Notes under the pieces: model-generated
Told to the model about the DNA's origin: nothing
What the model saw: only the letters and a program-made list of their open reading frames with translations
Database searches by the model: none
Assembly: GCA_910587745.1 (NCBI GenBank)
Contig: CAJUNE010000002.1
Span: 3,939 to 67,938 of the forward strand
Direction: 5' to 3'
Length of the DNA stretch: 64,000 nucleotides
From: an uncultured Bacilli bacterium
GTDB lineage: Bacteria > Bacillota_I > Bacilli_A > RF39 > UBA660
Made by a program: the position numbers and the translations under genes
Shown here: piece after piece, positions 8,057-19,120 of the stretch
Position numbering within the stretch: position 1 is the first letter of the stretch
Layout of the letters: each line of letters begins with the position of its first letter

Positions 8057-8939
8057 TTAATCACCTTCAATGTTTATATTTAATTCTTCTAATATACGAG
8101 TTAATTCTTCGTCATCTTTATATGGTATTTCTATTTTTTTATTGTTAATCTTTACTTTAACGCCTAGTCTTTCACGACATAAGTTTTCATAAATACTAAA
8201 CTTTATATCAAATGTTGAGGCTCTATTTATGTTGTGCTTTTTAGGTATGTTTTCAGCATTAATTAATTTCTCGGTATCCCTTACACTTAAGCCTTCTCTT
8301 ACTATTTTATATGCTAATTCATTAATCTTGTTTTCATCTTCTAGTTTACTTAATGCCCTAGCATGACCCATTGATAACTCTTTTTTTTCAACTAATTTAA
8401 TAGTACTCTCAGGTAAATTTAATAAACCTAACATATTTGTTATGTAACTTCTACTTTTAGAGAATTTGTGCGCTAACTCTTCTTGAGTTATATTATTTAT
8501 CTTAATGATATTTTCATAAGCTTTGGCCTCTTCAATGGGATTTAAATTCTCTCTTTCAATGTTTTCTATAAGAGCTATTTCCATCATTTCAACATCATTA
8601 AAATCTTTGATTATAGCGGGAATTGTTTTTAAACCTGCTAGTCTAGCTGCTCTTGTTCTTCTTTCTCCTGCAACTAATTCATAGCCTTTGATACTTTTTT
8701 TAACAATTATAGGTTGAATAATTCCGTGCTCTTTAATTGAATTTGCTAATTCTTCTAATGTGTCATTATCAAACATAACACGAGGTTGATAAGGATTACT
8801 TCTTATTTCCTCTAAAGGTATTTCGGTTATACCTCCTGTTTGTTTACCCTCGTCAACTATCTCAGTTTCAAATTTGTTGAAATTGATTACTTCATTTGAA
8901 AATAATTGCTCTAATCCTTTTCCTAAAGCTTTTTTGCGA

Positions 8940-8953
<14 letters not shown>
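8057..8953 (-). CDS. parB: Chromosome partitioning protein ParB/Spo0J
   Basis: 298 residues. The N-terminal CTPase/ParB box carries EIRSNPYQPR and GYELVAGERRTRAARLAG (GERR/R motifs), followed by the helix-turn-helix that binds parS (TQEELAHKFSKSRSYITNMLGLL, partly quoted) and a C-terminal dimerisation segment. It would load on parS near the origin, spread as a CTP clamp and recruit SMC. It overlaps parA by 14 bp. No parS consensus was seen in the window. Confidence 0.97.
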
Positions 8954-9725
<772 letters not shown>

Positions 9726-9833
9726 AATGCTACACCTCTTTATATTATAATTAGATAACTAGAATTATTTTATCATATAATTCTCTTTTTGTCTTTAATT
9801 TTAGATAATTATTTTTAGTTTTTAAAGCCTATC

Positions 9834-10376
9834 TTAGTATATTTTTATTTCTGTTATTAAATAGTCTAATCTTATATCTGTTTTATCGCTTTTTATTTCT
9901 TTGGTTATTTGTTCTTCATAACATAAACCTATTTTTTTAATATTTGTATTACTTAAATATTTGTCATAATAACCTTTACCATAACCAATTCGATTCCTAT
10001 TTTTATCAAAACATATTCCTGGAATAATTATTAAATCTATTTCTTCTTTTTTTATTGGTTTTTTATTTTTTACTTTTGGTTCTTTAATATTAAATGCTCC
10101 TACTTCTAAATCTTTTAAACAATTTATCTCATAAAAGTCCATAGTATTATCTTTGTTTATTTTAGGTAAAACTACTTTTTTGCTCTCTAAACTTATTTTA
10201 ATTAATTCTTTTGTTTCTACTTCTGAAGATATATTACTATATAAAGCGATAACTTTACTTTTTTGATACTCTTTTGTATTTATTAATCTTTTAATTATTT
10301 CACTACTTTTTTTATCTCTATTATTAATATTATCTCGAATTATTTTATATCTCTTTCTTAATTCTTCTTTATTCAT
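9834..10376 (-). CDS. 5-formyltetrahydrofolate cyclo-ligase
   Basis: 180 residues from the ATG at 10376 (MNKEELRKRYK), which has GAGG 7 bp ahead; the in-frame ATG at 10388 is inside that site. Family motifs: KVIALYSNISSEVET (substrate region), KVVLPKI, and the ATP-binding NRIGYGKGYYDKYL. It converts 5-formyl-THF to methenyl-THF with ATP. The start overlaps the stop of the cation transporter by 8 bp (ATGAATAA), so translation is probably coupled. Confidence 0.93.
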   Translation of the reverse strand: MNKEELRKRYKIIRDNINNRDKKSSEIIKRLINTKEYQKSKVIALYSNISSEVETKELIKISLESKKVVLPKINKDNTMDFYEINCLKDLEVGAFNIKEPKVKNKKPIKKEEIDLIIIPGICFDKNRNRIGYGKGYYDKYLSNTNIKKIGLCYEEQITKEIKSDKTDIRLDYLITEIKIY

Positions 10377-11244
10377 TATTAACCTCAATAGGATTTACAT
10401 GAATTATAGTTTTGTATATTTTACGATATTTATTAACAATTTCTGTTTCTAAAGTATCTGCGATATTATGTGATTCAAAAGTACTTAAATTACCATCAAC
10501 ATCTATTGTTAATATCGCTATATATTTATAACCAGTTGCAATAGTATAAAAATCACTTACTTTTTTCACATTTTTATTACTTAATATATAATCTATTATT
10601 TTGGCTTTTTCTTCTTTTTCAATAGATATATCCATTAGTATTTTATAACTTTCAATAAATATCTCAATGCCACTAAACATTATATATAGAGAAATAATCG
10701 CGCCAAATATTCCGTCAAAATAGTAAAATCCATATTTGCCTAAGATACATGATATTAAAGTACCTGTTGTTAATATCATATCATTTCGATGGTCTTTCAT
10801 ACTAGCTTTAATTAAAATATTTGAATGTTTCTTGTACTCTTTCTTGCAATAGCAATATAAAATAAATTTAATTATAATTGTTATTATACATACTAATATT
10901 AAATAATAAGAGAATATAAATTCATTTTTAATTATAATAGATGTTATAGATGTAATTAGTATTTTACCTGCTATTATAATCATAAATATGCTTATTAATA
11001 AAGAAAATATATATTCAGCTTTACCATGACCAAAATTATGATTGTCGTCTTTGGGTATACTAGCTATTTTATTTCCAATTGATGTCATTAGAGATGAAAA
11101 TATATCACCTGCAGAATTTAAGGCATCTGCTAACATAGCTTCACTATGACTAATTATTGCAACCGATATCTTGATTATTAATAAAAATATATTGCCGATA
11201 ATTCCTAATAATCCTACTTTTTTTGTACTTTCATATCTATTCAT
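10369..11244 (-). CDS. Cation diffusion facilitator transporter
   Basis: 291 residues with six hydrophobic segments and a C-terminal cytoplasmic ferredoxin-like domain. MLADALNSAGDIFSSLMTSI carries the DxxxD-type metal site in helix 2 and MKDHRNDMILTTGTLISC the HxxxD site in helix 5, typical of CDF zinc/iron/manganese exporters. The C-terminal HNIADTLETEI matches the metal-sensing domain. The metal cannot be assigned. Co-transcribed with the folate enzyme at 9834. Confidence 0.93.
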   Translation of the reverse strand: MNRYESTKKVGLLGIIGNIFLLIIKISVAIISHSEAMLADALNSAGDIFSSLMTSIGNKIASIPKDDNHNFGHGKAEYIFSLLISIFMIIIAGKILITSITSIIIKNEFIFSYYLILVCIITIIIKFILYCYCKKEYKKHSNILIKASMKDHRNDMILTTGTLISCILGKYGFYYFDGIFGAIISLYIMFSGIEIFIESYKILMDISIEKEEKAKIIDYILSNKNVKKVSDFYTIATGYKYIAILTIDVDGNLSTFESHNIADTLETEIVNKYRKIYKTIIHVNPIEVNNE

Positions 11245-11351
11245 TTAATCACTTCCTTAGTGTTATTACATTATATCAAATATTTTATTTATTGGATATT
11301 ATAAACGCTTAATTTTTAAAAGATATAAAATTTTATATATTCATTTAATAA

Positions 11352-11380
11352 CAAAAAAAGAGAATAATTCCTTACCCTCT
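11352..11380 (-). terminator. Terminator after the thioredoxin-domain gene
   Basis: On the minus strand AGAGGGTAA/TTATTCTCT (9 bp with G-U pairs, GGAA loop) followed by seven T. About 60 bp including this hairpin and the segment AAAGATAAATGAACTTG recur at 50333-50390 after the giant surface-protein gene. Confidence 0.75.
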
Positions 11381-11404
11381 TCCTCAAGTTCATTTATCTT
11401 TTGT

Positions 11405-13300
11405 TTATTTATATTTTTCAATTATTTTAGTAATATCTTCTGCTTCTTTAAAACCTATAAAACCATCGACCATTTTACCATCTTTGATAACAACTACTGT
11501 TGGTGAAAGTTTACTATTTTTTAGTAATTCACCATAAGTTGCTTCTTTCTCTTCAAAGATTGTTTTTATATCTAATTTAGAATATAACTTATCAAAAGTA
11601 TTACTACTGTTAAGTGATGTATTATATATGTTTATATTCATAGTTTTAACAAGACTATCTAGTTCAACTTCTAAATTGCGACATGGTTCACAAGGAACAC
11701 TATCAAAATATAAAATATGTAAACCTTTTTTATCAAATAAACTTAATGCTTCTTCTTCATTTATTTTTTTAATAACGTTTAATGGTGTGTCATTAAAAAC
11801 ATCTAATGATATTCTTGCACTAACAAAACTAATCGGTTCATACATTCCTGGTTTTTCTTCATACATATGAAGCTTATTATTAACTTTGTCAATAGCGAAA
11901 CTCGCTTCTTTAATTAAATTATGATAATCTCTTTTTTCTTCACAATTTTCATCTTCAGAAAAATAACATGTATCATAACCAGCGAAATCATTTCCAGCTT
12001 TTTTTAACTCTTGCATTATGTATTCATATAATTTTGTTTCAAAGTTAGGTATATCTTTTGTTGGATTATCACTTAAATAACTTATTTTTTTGTTTTTATC
12101 TATTAACATATTTACAGCATTTATTGTTTTTGTATTTATTTCTTTAGCTTCATTAAAGCCTAAATGATATTTGATAAAATCTTCTTTTTTATATTCTTTT
12201 TTATTAATCTGATAATATACTTGATAATCGTTTGCTGTATGATAATATATATCAGCGTTTATATAAATATAAGCATAATTATTTCCTTCTGTGTCTAATT
12301 TTTCTTTTTTTAATATTTCTTTTTCTAATAAATTAATATAATCTTTTAAATTAAGTTCTGTTATTTCTTTAGAAATATAATTGTAGTCAGGGTCTATATT
12401 ATTTTGATTATTAATTCTAAAGTTTACATATGTTTTATCATTTATAAAATGACCTGCATCAGCATATCCATTATTATCTTTTTCTAATAATTCATATATT
12501 TTATCAGCACAATTATTTGGTTCACAATAATTAGTTATATCTTTTTCATATATACTATTATCTAAATAACGATCATATATAGTTATATCATTAAAGAAAT
12601 CATAATACTCTAAATAAATTCCACTAAATTCATCTTCCTTACTTTCATAGGTTAGAACAGCATTCTTAGTATTAACACTTAAGATATAATCATTATTTTT
12701 AATTTTTTGGAGATTTTCAGCGATGGTATTTTCAATATTGTTATCATATTCAGAATCATTATCTTCAGGGCTACAAATTCCCCACATACAAGTACTATTA
12801 TAACTACTTTTTACTATAAAACTATATATATCAGAATCTTTATTGAATAGTTCTTCTATTGTTATTTCTTCACCAGTCTTTAAATTGACATTTACTGTTT
12901 CTATGGCACAACTTATACTTAAAACATTTGATACATTTGTATTGATGTGACAATTGTTACCAAATTCGCTTTCTTCAACTGTTAATACAGATAATTTTTC
13001 ATTAACTTTATTTTCAATCTCTTTATCTTTTAAACCACTTATTTTAACCTTACCTTTTGTAAAATTTATTTCAATAGGATTTATAGGATATTTTTTAAAT
13101 ATATCAATTGTATCACTTTTAGAGACTTCTTTAAAAGTTAAAAATGGTTTAACATCCTCTTTGGGAGTGTTAGTAACTCCATTTTTATCAACATTTTCTT
13201 TATGTTTATAGATAGCAAAAGCTGTACCTGAGATGCTTAATATTACCACTAAGGCTAAAATACTATAAAAGATAATATTATTTCTTTTTGATTGGGACAT
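11405..13300 (-). CDS. Membrane-anchored protein with C-terminal thioredoxin-like domain
   Basis: 631 residues. One N-terminal transmembrane helix (IIFYSILALVVILSISGTAF), a large extracellular region (~50-510) with repeated segments reminiscent of the DUF3298/RsiV fold (LKTGEEITIEELFN), and a C-terminal thioredoxin-like domain (~515-631) with FDSVPCEPCRNLEVEL, a CEPC redox motif, and the cis-Pro segment SPTVVVIKDGKMVDGFIGF. The ribosome site GGGAGG lies inside the end of the PstS-like gene (23-bp overlap). Probably an extracytoplasmic thiol oxidoreductase or scaffold; target unknown. Confidence 0.8.
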   Translation of the reverse strand: MSQSKRNNIIFYSILALVVILSISGTAFAIYKHKENVDKNGVTNTPKEDVKPFLTFKEVSKSDTIDIFKKYPINPIEINFTKGKVKISGLKDKEIENKVNEKLSVLTVEESEFGNNCHINTNVSNVLSISCAIETVNVNLKTGEEITIEELFNKDSDIYSFIVKSSYNSTCMWGICSPEDNDSEYDNNIENTIAENLQKIKNNDYILSVNTKNAVLTYESKEDEFSGIYLEYYDFFNDITIYDRYLDNSIYEKDITNYCEPNNCADKIYELLEKDNNGYADAGHFINDKTYVNFRINNQNNIDPDYNYISKEITELNLKDYINLLEKEILKKEKLDTEGNNYAYIYINADIYYHTANDYQVYYQINKKEYKKEDFIKYHLGFNEAKEINTKTINAVNMLIDKNKKISYLSDNPTKDIPNFETKLYEYIMQELKKAGNDFAGYDTCYFSEDENCEEKRDYHNLIKEASFAIDKVNNKLHMYEEKPGMYEPISFVSARISLDVFNDTPLNVIKKINEEEALSLFDKKGLHILYFDSVPCEPCRNLEVELDSLVKTMNINIYNTSLNSSNTFDKLYSKLDIKTIFEEKEATYGELLKNSKLSPTVVVIKDGKMVDGFIGFKEAEDITKIIEKYK

Positions 13301-14216
13301 AACCTGCCTCCCTTGCTACTTTAGCTCCTTCATTTGATAATAATGCTTCTTTAAATTCTAATGTTTTTTTACTTGCATCTTTTCTTGTTACAATATAATA
13401 TGCTGTCATTAATGGATATGTCTCATTTTCTATAGTTTCATATGTTGGTTTAACTCCATTAATACCTAAAAATTTGATATTTGGTGTGCGATACATTATA
13501 TTAGCATAATAATAGTAAGAATAGCCTAATCCATCTATATTGTTATCATAGTTGGCTACGGCATCAATTATTCCTCCCATAGTTGCTACTAATTCAGTTG
13601 TCGTTGGTTCTCTTAATGGTACGCCTTTCATAACAAGTGATAACATTCCTGTTTGAGAACCTGAATTAATTGGTCTTTGATATGGTATTATTCTTGATTT
13701 ATTTCCTCCGACTTCATCCCAATTATTTATTTTTCCAGAATATATATCAATAACATTCTCTAATTTTAAATTATCTACTGGATTTTTAGCGTTGGCATAA
13801 AATACAAACCCTTCATTGACAACTTTTGTTACTTCAAGTTCAACATTCTTTTCTTTGGCTAAAGCTAATTCTTCGGCGCTCGGTTCTGTAACAACTATTA
13901 AGTCTGTTTCCCCATTAATTAACTTAACATAGCCTGGATGTGTATTAGTATAATTTTCTTTTACTTCATTTAAAAAGTCTTCATCTCCAAAATATTTAGC
14001 ATACGCATTCATTAATGGTTGAGTTGCTAATGATGCATCTACTCTTAATTTACTATTTGCAAATTTGCCTTTTAAATCTTCAGTAACTGGTAGTTCTTCT
14101 TGAGGTTTCTTATCAGGTACTTTTGGCTCTTCCTTGGTAAAATGTTTATATGCAAAAAAACAACTTGGTGCTAGTATTAATAATACTATTATTGATATAA
14201 TAACTTTCTTTTTCAT
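13278..14216 (-). CDS. PstS-like periplasmic/extracellular binding protein
   Basis: 312 residues: signal anchor (residues ~4-22, ending near LAPSC, a weak lipobox), a charged linker, then a PstS-type solute-binding fold with INGETDLIVVTEPSAEE, DIYSGKINNWDEVGG and PYQRPINSGSQTGM, all close to phosphate-binding PstS. No pst permease genes follow; instead the next gene is a thioredoxin-domain membrane protein, coupled by overlap. Phosphate binding is likely from the fold, but a signalling or scaffold role cannot be excluded. Confidence 0.85.
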   Translation of the reverse strand: MKKKVIISIIVLLILAPSCFFAYKHFTKEEPKVPDKKPQEELPVTEDLKGKFANSKLRVDASLATQPLMNAYAKYFGDEDFLNEVKENYTNTHPGYVKLINGETDLIVVTEPSAEELALAKEKNVELEVTKVVNEGFVFYANAKNPVDNLKLENVIDIYSGKINNWDEVGGNKSRIIPYQRPINSGSQTGMLSLVMKGVPLREPTTTELVATMGGIIDAVANYDNNIDGLGYSYYYYANIMYRTPNIKFLGINGVKPTYETIENETYPLMTAYYIVTRKDASKKTLEFKEALLSNEGAKVAREAGYVPIKKK

Positions 14217-14238
14217 ACTTCAAACTCTCTTTCTTTTT

Positions 14239-14751
14239 TTATCTCCACTCACTAACACTATCTAGTTCTTTTCTTGGTCGTGGTTTGGGTTTAGCATCAC
14301 TATATCCTAAGGCTAGAGTTGCTATTAACGTTTTATCAGTGTTTAATAATTCTTTTAATTCTTCTTCTATCTTTAAAGTATATCCGATCCATAAACTCGA
14401 TATGTTTAAATCTGTTGCTTTTAATATCATATTTTCGATACATGCGCCAACTGACTGAACATCTAAAATTGTATTTTCAATATCAGCATATATCATTATG
14501 ATGGTATCACTAGTTTTTATAACTTCACTAGTTAAACTGGCTTCAGGAAGCCTTTCTTCTAATAAATTTCCTATTTCATTTTTTAAATCTTTATCCTCTT
14601 TTATAATTATAAAATGCCATGGTTGGCGATTTTTGGCAGATGGTGCTAAAATTCCACACTCTAATATTTTTTCAATATCCCTTTTTTCTATTTCTTTTTC
14701 ATTGTAATGCCTTATGCTTCGACGATTTTTTATCACAGTCTCTAATTCCAT
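14239..14751 (-). CDS. Nitroreductase family protein
   Basis: 170 residues, short nitroreductase type. RRSIRHYNEKEIEKRDIEKI and PSAKNRQPWHFIIIKE form the FMN-binding start, and SVGACIENMILKATDLN with SLWIGYT the second FMN contact region; LALGYSDAKPKPRPRK ends the domain. It would reduce nitro compounds, quinones or flavins with NAD(P)H. It starts 3 bp after the SDR gene ends and is probably co-transcribed with it. Confidence 0.93.
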   Translation of the reverse strand: MELETVIKNRRSIRHYNEKEIEKRDIEKILECGILAPSAKNRQPWHFIIIKEDKDLKNEIGNLLEERLPEASLTSEVIKTSDTIIMIYADIENTILDVQSVGACIENMILKATDLNISSLWIGYTLKIEEELKELLNTDKTLIATLALGYSDAKPKPRPRKELDSVSEWR

Positions 14752-14754
14752 ATT

Positions 14755-15546
14755 CTATACGCCCATCGAAGAAGTCTCTGGTAAAGTGGATCCTCCATCA
14801 ATTACTATTCCTTGACCTGTTATATAACTTGCTTCATCGCTTCCTAAGAAAGCTGCTAGCTCACCTATTTCTTTAGGGTCTGCTAGTCTACCCATTGGTA
14901 TAGAGGCTGCTATATCTTCGACAACAGAATTAGGATTTTCCTCGTTTGATAATATCGCCATATTGTCTACTAAAGGTGTTTTAACATAACCTGGCATAAT
15001 TGCATTTACTCTAATATTGTTAGTAACTACTTCCATTGCTAAACTTTTAGTAAAACCTAAAACCGCTGCTTTACTCGTGGCATATGCTACTTCTCCACTG
15101 TCTGCGACCATTGGACCTGTTACACTTGATAAATTAACTATTGCTCCTTTACCAGTTTTCTTAATTAATGGTAAAAATACTTTAGTAACATTCCATGTAC
15201 CATTGATATTGATATCAAAATGGAAATCTCTAGTATTATCATCCATATCTTCAAAAGTAGTAAGTTTACATACACCAGCATTATTTACTAAAATGTCAAT
15301 GTGGCCATATCTACTTTCAATTTCTTTGGCACAAGCTTCTAATACTTCTTTGTTTCTAATATCAACAATAAAGCCATTAATTTTATTAGGATACTTCGCA
15401 TTTAGTTCTGTTAGCGTATTTGTTAATGCTTCATTGTAATCTAATATTATGACACTCGCACCATATTTTAGATATACTTCTACAATGCCTTTTCCTATAC
15501 CCATTGCCCCACCAGTTATAACTGCTATCTTATTCTCTAGTTTCAT
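14755..15546 (-). CDS. ucpA: UcpA-like short-chain dehydrogenase/reductase
   Basis: 263 residues. TGGAMGIGKG is the nucleotide-binding loop, NNAGVC the NAG motif, and YATSKAA the catalytic Tyr-x-x-x-Lys with the Ser in LSSVTG. The C-terminal GGSTLPETSSMGV and the segment FHFDININGTWNVTKVFLP match E. coli UcpA closely. UcpA has been connected with furfural tolerance; substrate here is unknown. Own ribosome site AGGAGG; followed by the nitroreductase. Confidence 0.88.
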   Translation of the reverse strand: MKLENKIAVITGGAMGIGKGIVEVYLKYGASVIILDYNEALTNTLTELNAKYPNKINGFIVDIRNKEVLEACAKEIESRYGHIDILVNNAGVCKLTTFEDMDDNTRDFHFDININGTWNVTKVFLPLIKKTGKGAIVNLSSVTGPMVADSGEVAYATSKAAVLGFTKSLAMEVVTNNIRVNAIMPGYVKTPLVDNMAILSNEENPNSVVEDIAASIPMGRLADPKEIGELAAFLGSDEASYITGQGIVIDGGSTLPETSSMGV

Positions 15547-15583
15547 ATAATCCTCCTATTATTTATAGTATACCACTTATTAA

Positions 15584-15613
15584 ATAAAAAAAGCAGAGAT
15601 TTTTCTCTACTTT
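15584..15613 (-). terminator. Terminator after leuS
   Basis: On the minus strand AAAGTAGAGA/TCTCTGCTTT (10 bp, one G-U) with a loop of A residues, followed by a T run. Confidence 0.8.
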
Positions 15614-15617
15614 ATTT

Positions 15618-18464
15618 TTACTTTACAACTATATTGATTATTTTATTTGGAACTATTATAGTTTTAACTATTTCTTTGCCTTCTAAATATTTAGTAACTT
15701 TTTCATCTTTTAATGCTAAATCTTTTAAAACTTCTTCTTCAGTATTTAAAGCAACTTTAATGGTGTTACGAAGTTTGCCATTTACAGATATAGCTATATT
15801 AACTTCATCATCTACTAATTTTTCTTCGTCATATGTTGGCCAAGGCTCATATGCAATAGTATTATTATGACCATACATTTCCCATATCTCTTCACCTAAA
15901 TGTGGGGTTACACATGATAACATCTTAATAAAACCTTCTGCATAAACTTTCGGACATTTCATAGTTTTATAACAAACATTTACAAAAACCATAAATTGAC
16001 TAATTGCTGTGTTAAATCCTAATGTCTCAAAATCATTGGTTACTTTTTTAACCATTGTGTGATAGGCTTTATCTAATGAACCATCATTATTATCTGTGAT
16101 ATTTTCCATATTGGTGAAGAAACGCCATACTCTATCTACAAACTTTTTAGCTCCTTCAACACCTTTACTACTCCATGGTTTGGAATCTTCAATTGGTCCC
16201 ATAAACATTTCATATAATCTTAATGTGTCAGCACCATAACTTGCTGCGATATCTTTAGGGTCAATAGCAAACTCAGGATATCTTTTTCCCATTTTGATAC
16301 CATTTTCACCTAGTATCATTCCTTGATGAACTAGTTTTTTAAATGGTTCTTTAACAGGTGATAAACCTTTATCATATAAATAATTGTTCCAAATTCTAGA
16401 ATACATTAAATGCCCTACAGCGTGCTCTGGTCCACCCATATATAAATCAACTGGTAACCAATGTTTGGCTAATTCTTGATTACAAAATTCTTTATCATTA
16501 TTTGGGTCGATATATCTTAAATAATACCAACTAGAACCAGCACTGCCTGGCATAGTGGATGTTTCTCTTACTCCTTTAATACCATTTTCGGTAACGTATG
16601 TTTTCCATTCAACAGCATTCTCTAAAGGAGCCTTTCCATTGTGACCTTTGTAATCTTTTAATTCTGGTAAAACAAGAGGTAATTCTTTATCTTCAAGTAA
16701 TATATCTTCACCATTTTCTAAATGAACAATTGGAACTGGTTCGCCCCAATATCTTTGACGAGCAAATATCCATTCTCTAAACTTATAATTAATTTTCTTA
16801 GAGCCTAATCCTCTTTCTTCTAACCATGCAACCATTTTATTAATAGCTTCTTCTTTATTTAAACCATTTAAAATGTCAGAATTAATGTGAGTTCCATCAT
16901 CAGTGTATGCGCCCTCACCTTTCATTAATAATGAAAAGCTATATTTGTGAGCTTCATTAGTTAATGTATCTATTAAATTTTCTTTATCTATCCATTTGAT
17001 ATCAGCGATATCTTGCTCTTCTTTGGAAATAGCTATTTGTTCTAAACTTTTTAACTTTCCAACAACTGTATAACAAGTTATATGGCGATTTACATCTTTA
17101 TGGGCTGCATAAAATGTATCATAATAAATAAATTCCATCTCTCTTAAATCCGCAAAATCTGTATATCCTGTTTCTTCTGTAATTTCTCTTTTAGCAGCTT
17201 CGATTGGTGTCTCTTTACCTTCAATGCCACCCATTACAAAATCTATCCAGTTATATTTTTTGTTATTTACACACAAATATTTATCTTCAGTTGGATGTTT
17301 AATTATAGCATTTACTACTCTTCTTTCAGTCATGGGTTTATCACTTCTTACTTCAGAAGAACCACTGCCAATAAAGTTTTTAGCTAATACTTGAATTATT
17401 GGAATATTAAATTTTTTAGCAAATTCATAATCTCTTTCATCATGGGCTGGAACTGCCATTATTGCTCCTGTACCATAACTTGCTAAAACATAATCACTTA
17501 TATAAATAGGTATTTTAGTATCATTAACAGGATTTATAGCATATGCACCAGTGAATACTCCTGTTTTATCTTTATTTAGTTCTGTTCTTTCTAAATCACT
17601 TTTACTAGCGCATACTTTTTTGTATTCTAAAACTTCTTCTTTTTTATCTGGTGTAGTTATTATATCAACATATTCATGTTCGGGTGCTAATACACAATAT
17701 GTAGCACCATATAATGTATCTGGACGAGTTGTAAATACGGTAAAATCTAAATCATGGTTATCAATTTTAAATTTAACATGGGCTCCAATAGATTTACCAA
17801 TCCAATGTGCTTGCATCTCTTTAGTAGATTCGGGCCAATCAATTTCATTTAAGCCTTCTAATAACCTTTCCGCAAATTTGGGTTGGTCTATACATAACTG
17901 TTTCATTTTCTTACGAATTACAGGGTAGCCCCCTCTTTCAGATTTTCCATCAATTACTTCATCATTTGATAAAACAGTTCCTAATTCTTCACACCAATTA
18001 ACAGGCATATCGATATATTTAGCATAACCATCTTTGTATAATTCTTTAAATATCCATTGAGTCCATTTATAATATTTTGGATCACTTGTAGATATCATTT
18101 TTGACCAGTCATAATCAAAACCTAAAGTATTTAATTGTTCACTAAAATATTTAATATTTTTTTCAGTAAAACCACTTGGATGATTGCCAGTTTGAACTGC
18201 ATATTGCTCTGCGGGCAAACCAAAAGAATCATAACCCATTGGGTGTAATACATTATATCCTTGCATTCTTTTCATACGTGATACTATATCTGTTGCTGTA
18301 TATCCTTCAACATGTCCTGCATGTAAACCAACACCACTTGGATAAGGGAACATATCTAATACATAATATTTTGGTTTACTAAAATCCCAAACATCAGTTT
18401 TAAAAGTTTCATTTTCTTGCCAATATTTTTGCCATTTTTGTTCTATAGTTTTATAATCGTACAT
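15618..18464 (-). CDS. leuS: Leucyl-tRNA synthetase with an inserted NUDIX domain
   Basis: 948 residues against about 805 for Bacillus LeuRS. Class I core: [18 protein letters not shown] holds the HIGH equivalent (HAGH), [12 protein letters not shown] and [12 protein letters not shown] the CP1 editing site, and WYYLRYIDP with a C-terminal anticodon domain. The extra ~150 residues (~362-513) sit at the end of the editing domain, between PIIQVLA and GEGAYTDDG. They contain a complete NUDIX box from G408: G-x5-E-x7-RE-I-T-EE-T-G-Y. The KMSKS loop reads KMGKR. Own consensus promoter; no T-box leader seen. Confidence 0.96.
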   Translation of the reverse strand: MYDYKTIEQKWQKYWQENETFKTDVWDFSKPKYYVLDMFPYPSGVGLHAGHVEGYTATDIVSRMKRMQGYNVLHPMGYDSFGLPAEQYAVQTGNHPSGFTEKNIKYFSEQLNTLGFDYDWSKMISTSDPKYYKWTQWIFKELYKDGYAKYIDMPVNWCEELGTVLSNDEVIDGKSERGGYPVIRKKMKQLCIDQPKFAERLLEGLNEIDWPESTKEMQAHWIGKSIGAHVKFKIDNHDLDFTVFTTRPDTLYGATYCVLAPEHEYVDIITTPDKKEEVLEYKKVCASKSDLERTELNKDKTGVFTGAYAINPVNDTKIPIYISDYVLASYGTGAIMAVPAHDERDYEFAKKFNIPIIQVLAKNFIGSGSSEVRSDKPMTERRVVNAIIKHPTEDKYLCVNNKKYNWIDFVMGGIEGKETPIEAAKREITEETGYTDFADLREMEFIYYDTFYAAHKDVNRHITCYTVVGKLKSLEQIAISKEEQDIADIKWIDKENLIDTLTNEAHKYSFSLLMKGEGAYTDDGTHINSDILNGLNKEEAINKMVAWLEERGLGSKKINYKFREWIFARQRYWGEPVPIVHLENGEDILLEDKELPLVLPELKDYKGHNGKAPLENAVEWKTYVTENGIKGVRETSTMPGSAGSSWYYLRYIDPNNDKEFCNQELAKHWLPVDLYMGGPEHAVGHLMYSRIWNNYLYDKGLSPVKEPFKKLVHQGMILGENGIKMGKRYPEFAIDPKDIAASYGADTLRLYEMFMGPIEDSKPWSSKGVEGAKKFVDRVWRFFTNMENITDNNDGSLDKAYHTMVKKVTNDFETLGFNTAISQFMVFVNVCYKTMKCPKVYAEGFIKMLSCVTPHLGEEIWEMYGHNNTIAYEPWPTYDEEKLVDDEVNIAISVNGKLRNTIKVALNTEEEVLKDLALKDEKVTKYLEGKEIVKTIIVPNKIINIVVK

Positions 18465-18496
18465 ATAAGCCCTCTTTTCTTATAATTATAGTTTAA

Positions 18497-18525
18497 ATTA
18501 TATAGTTTGAGTGGTTAAATGTCAA
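18497..18525 (-). promoter_or_regulatory. Promoter of leuS
   Basis: On the minus strand TTGACA, 17-bp spacer, TATAAT: a perfect sigma-A type consensus about 30 bp before the start codon. The short leader leaves no room for a T-box. Confidence 0.85.
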
Positions 18526-18571
18526 TTGTTTTATTGTTTACCACTTAAAAAGAAATATCTATTGATATCTC

Positions 18572-19087
18572 TTATTTTCTTTCAACTGGTTTATCTTCTG
18601 TTAATAATTTTTGTTTAATGTGAACAGACATTTTTCTTTCACCAACTTGATATGTATATATTCCTCCAATAACTTGATTGTATAGAGCTCTTCCAAGAGG
18701 TGAATTAATCGAAATTTTATCTTCATTATGTAATGTTCCTATGGTTGCTGTTAATTCAGTTTCCATTTCTTCAACATCATGTGATGGAAACATTATTTCT
18801 AATAATAATCTGTCACCTATATCTACTCTTGTATCTTCTCCGTGTTTTTCAATAATTTTTATTCGATCTCTTTTTTTTCGCAAATCTTGTAAATTATCTA
18901 AAATCAATTTTTCTCTTCTAACTAAATCACATGAGGTTGCACTTGAATAGTGTTCATCTAATAAAATATCTTTTGCTTCTGTACTTCTTGTTGCTAAAAA
19001 ACTTTTTAATTCTTCTTCTAATGCACTTATTCTTTGTAAATAATCCTTATAACCTACAACATCTAAATAATATATATTTTCTTCCAT
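18572..19087 (-). CDS. GreA/GreB-like transcription elongation factor
   Basis: 171 residues: N-terminal coiled-coil (~10-90, alternating Leu with charged residues) and a C-terminal FKBP-like Gre domain with ISINSPLGRALYNQVIGG, the conserved SPLGxAL motif. The coiled-coil tip should carry two acidic residues that reactivate stalled RNA polymerase; candidate acids are in LLDEHYSS. The N-terminus is more diverged than in standard GreA, so it may be a paralogue. It lies 33 bp after the 345-aa gene on the same strand. Confidence 0.85.
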   Translation of the reverse strand: MEENIYYLDVVGYKDYLQRISALEEELKSFLATRSTEAKDILLDEHYSSATSCDLVRREKLILDNLQDLRKKRDRIKIIEKHGEDTRVDIGDRLLLEIMFPSHDVEEMETELTATIGTLHNEDKISINSPLGRALYNQVIGGIYTYQVGERKMSVHIKQKLLTEDKPVERK

Positions 19088-19120
19088 ATATTTACCTCCT
19101 CTTAATTTGAATATAATTAT

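Noticed and set aside
18464..18571. T-box riboswitch upstream of leuS
   Set aside because: The promoter lies about 30 bp from the start codon, leaving no leader; the T-box sequence is not seen.
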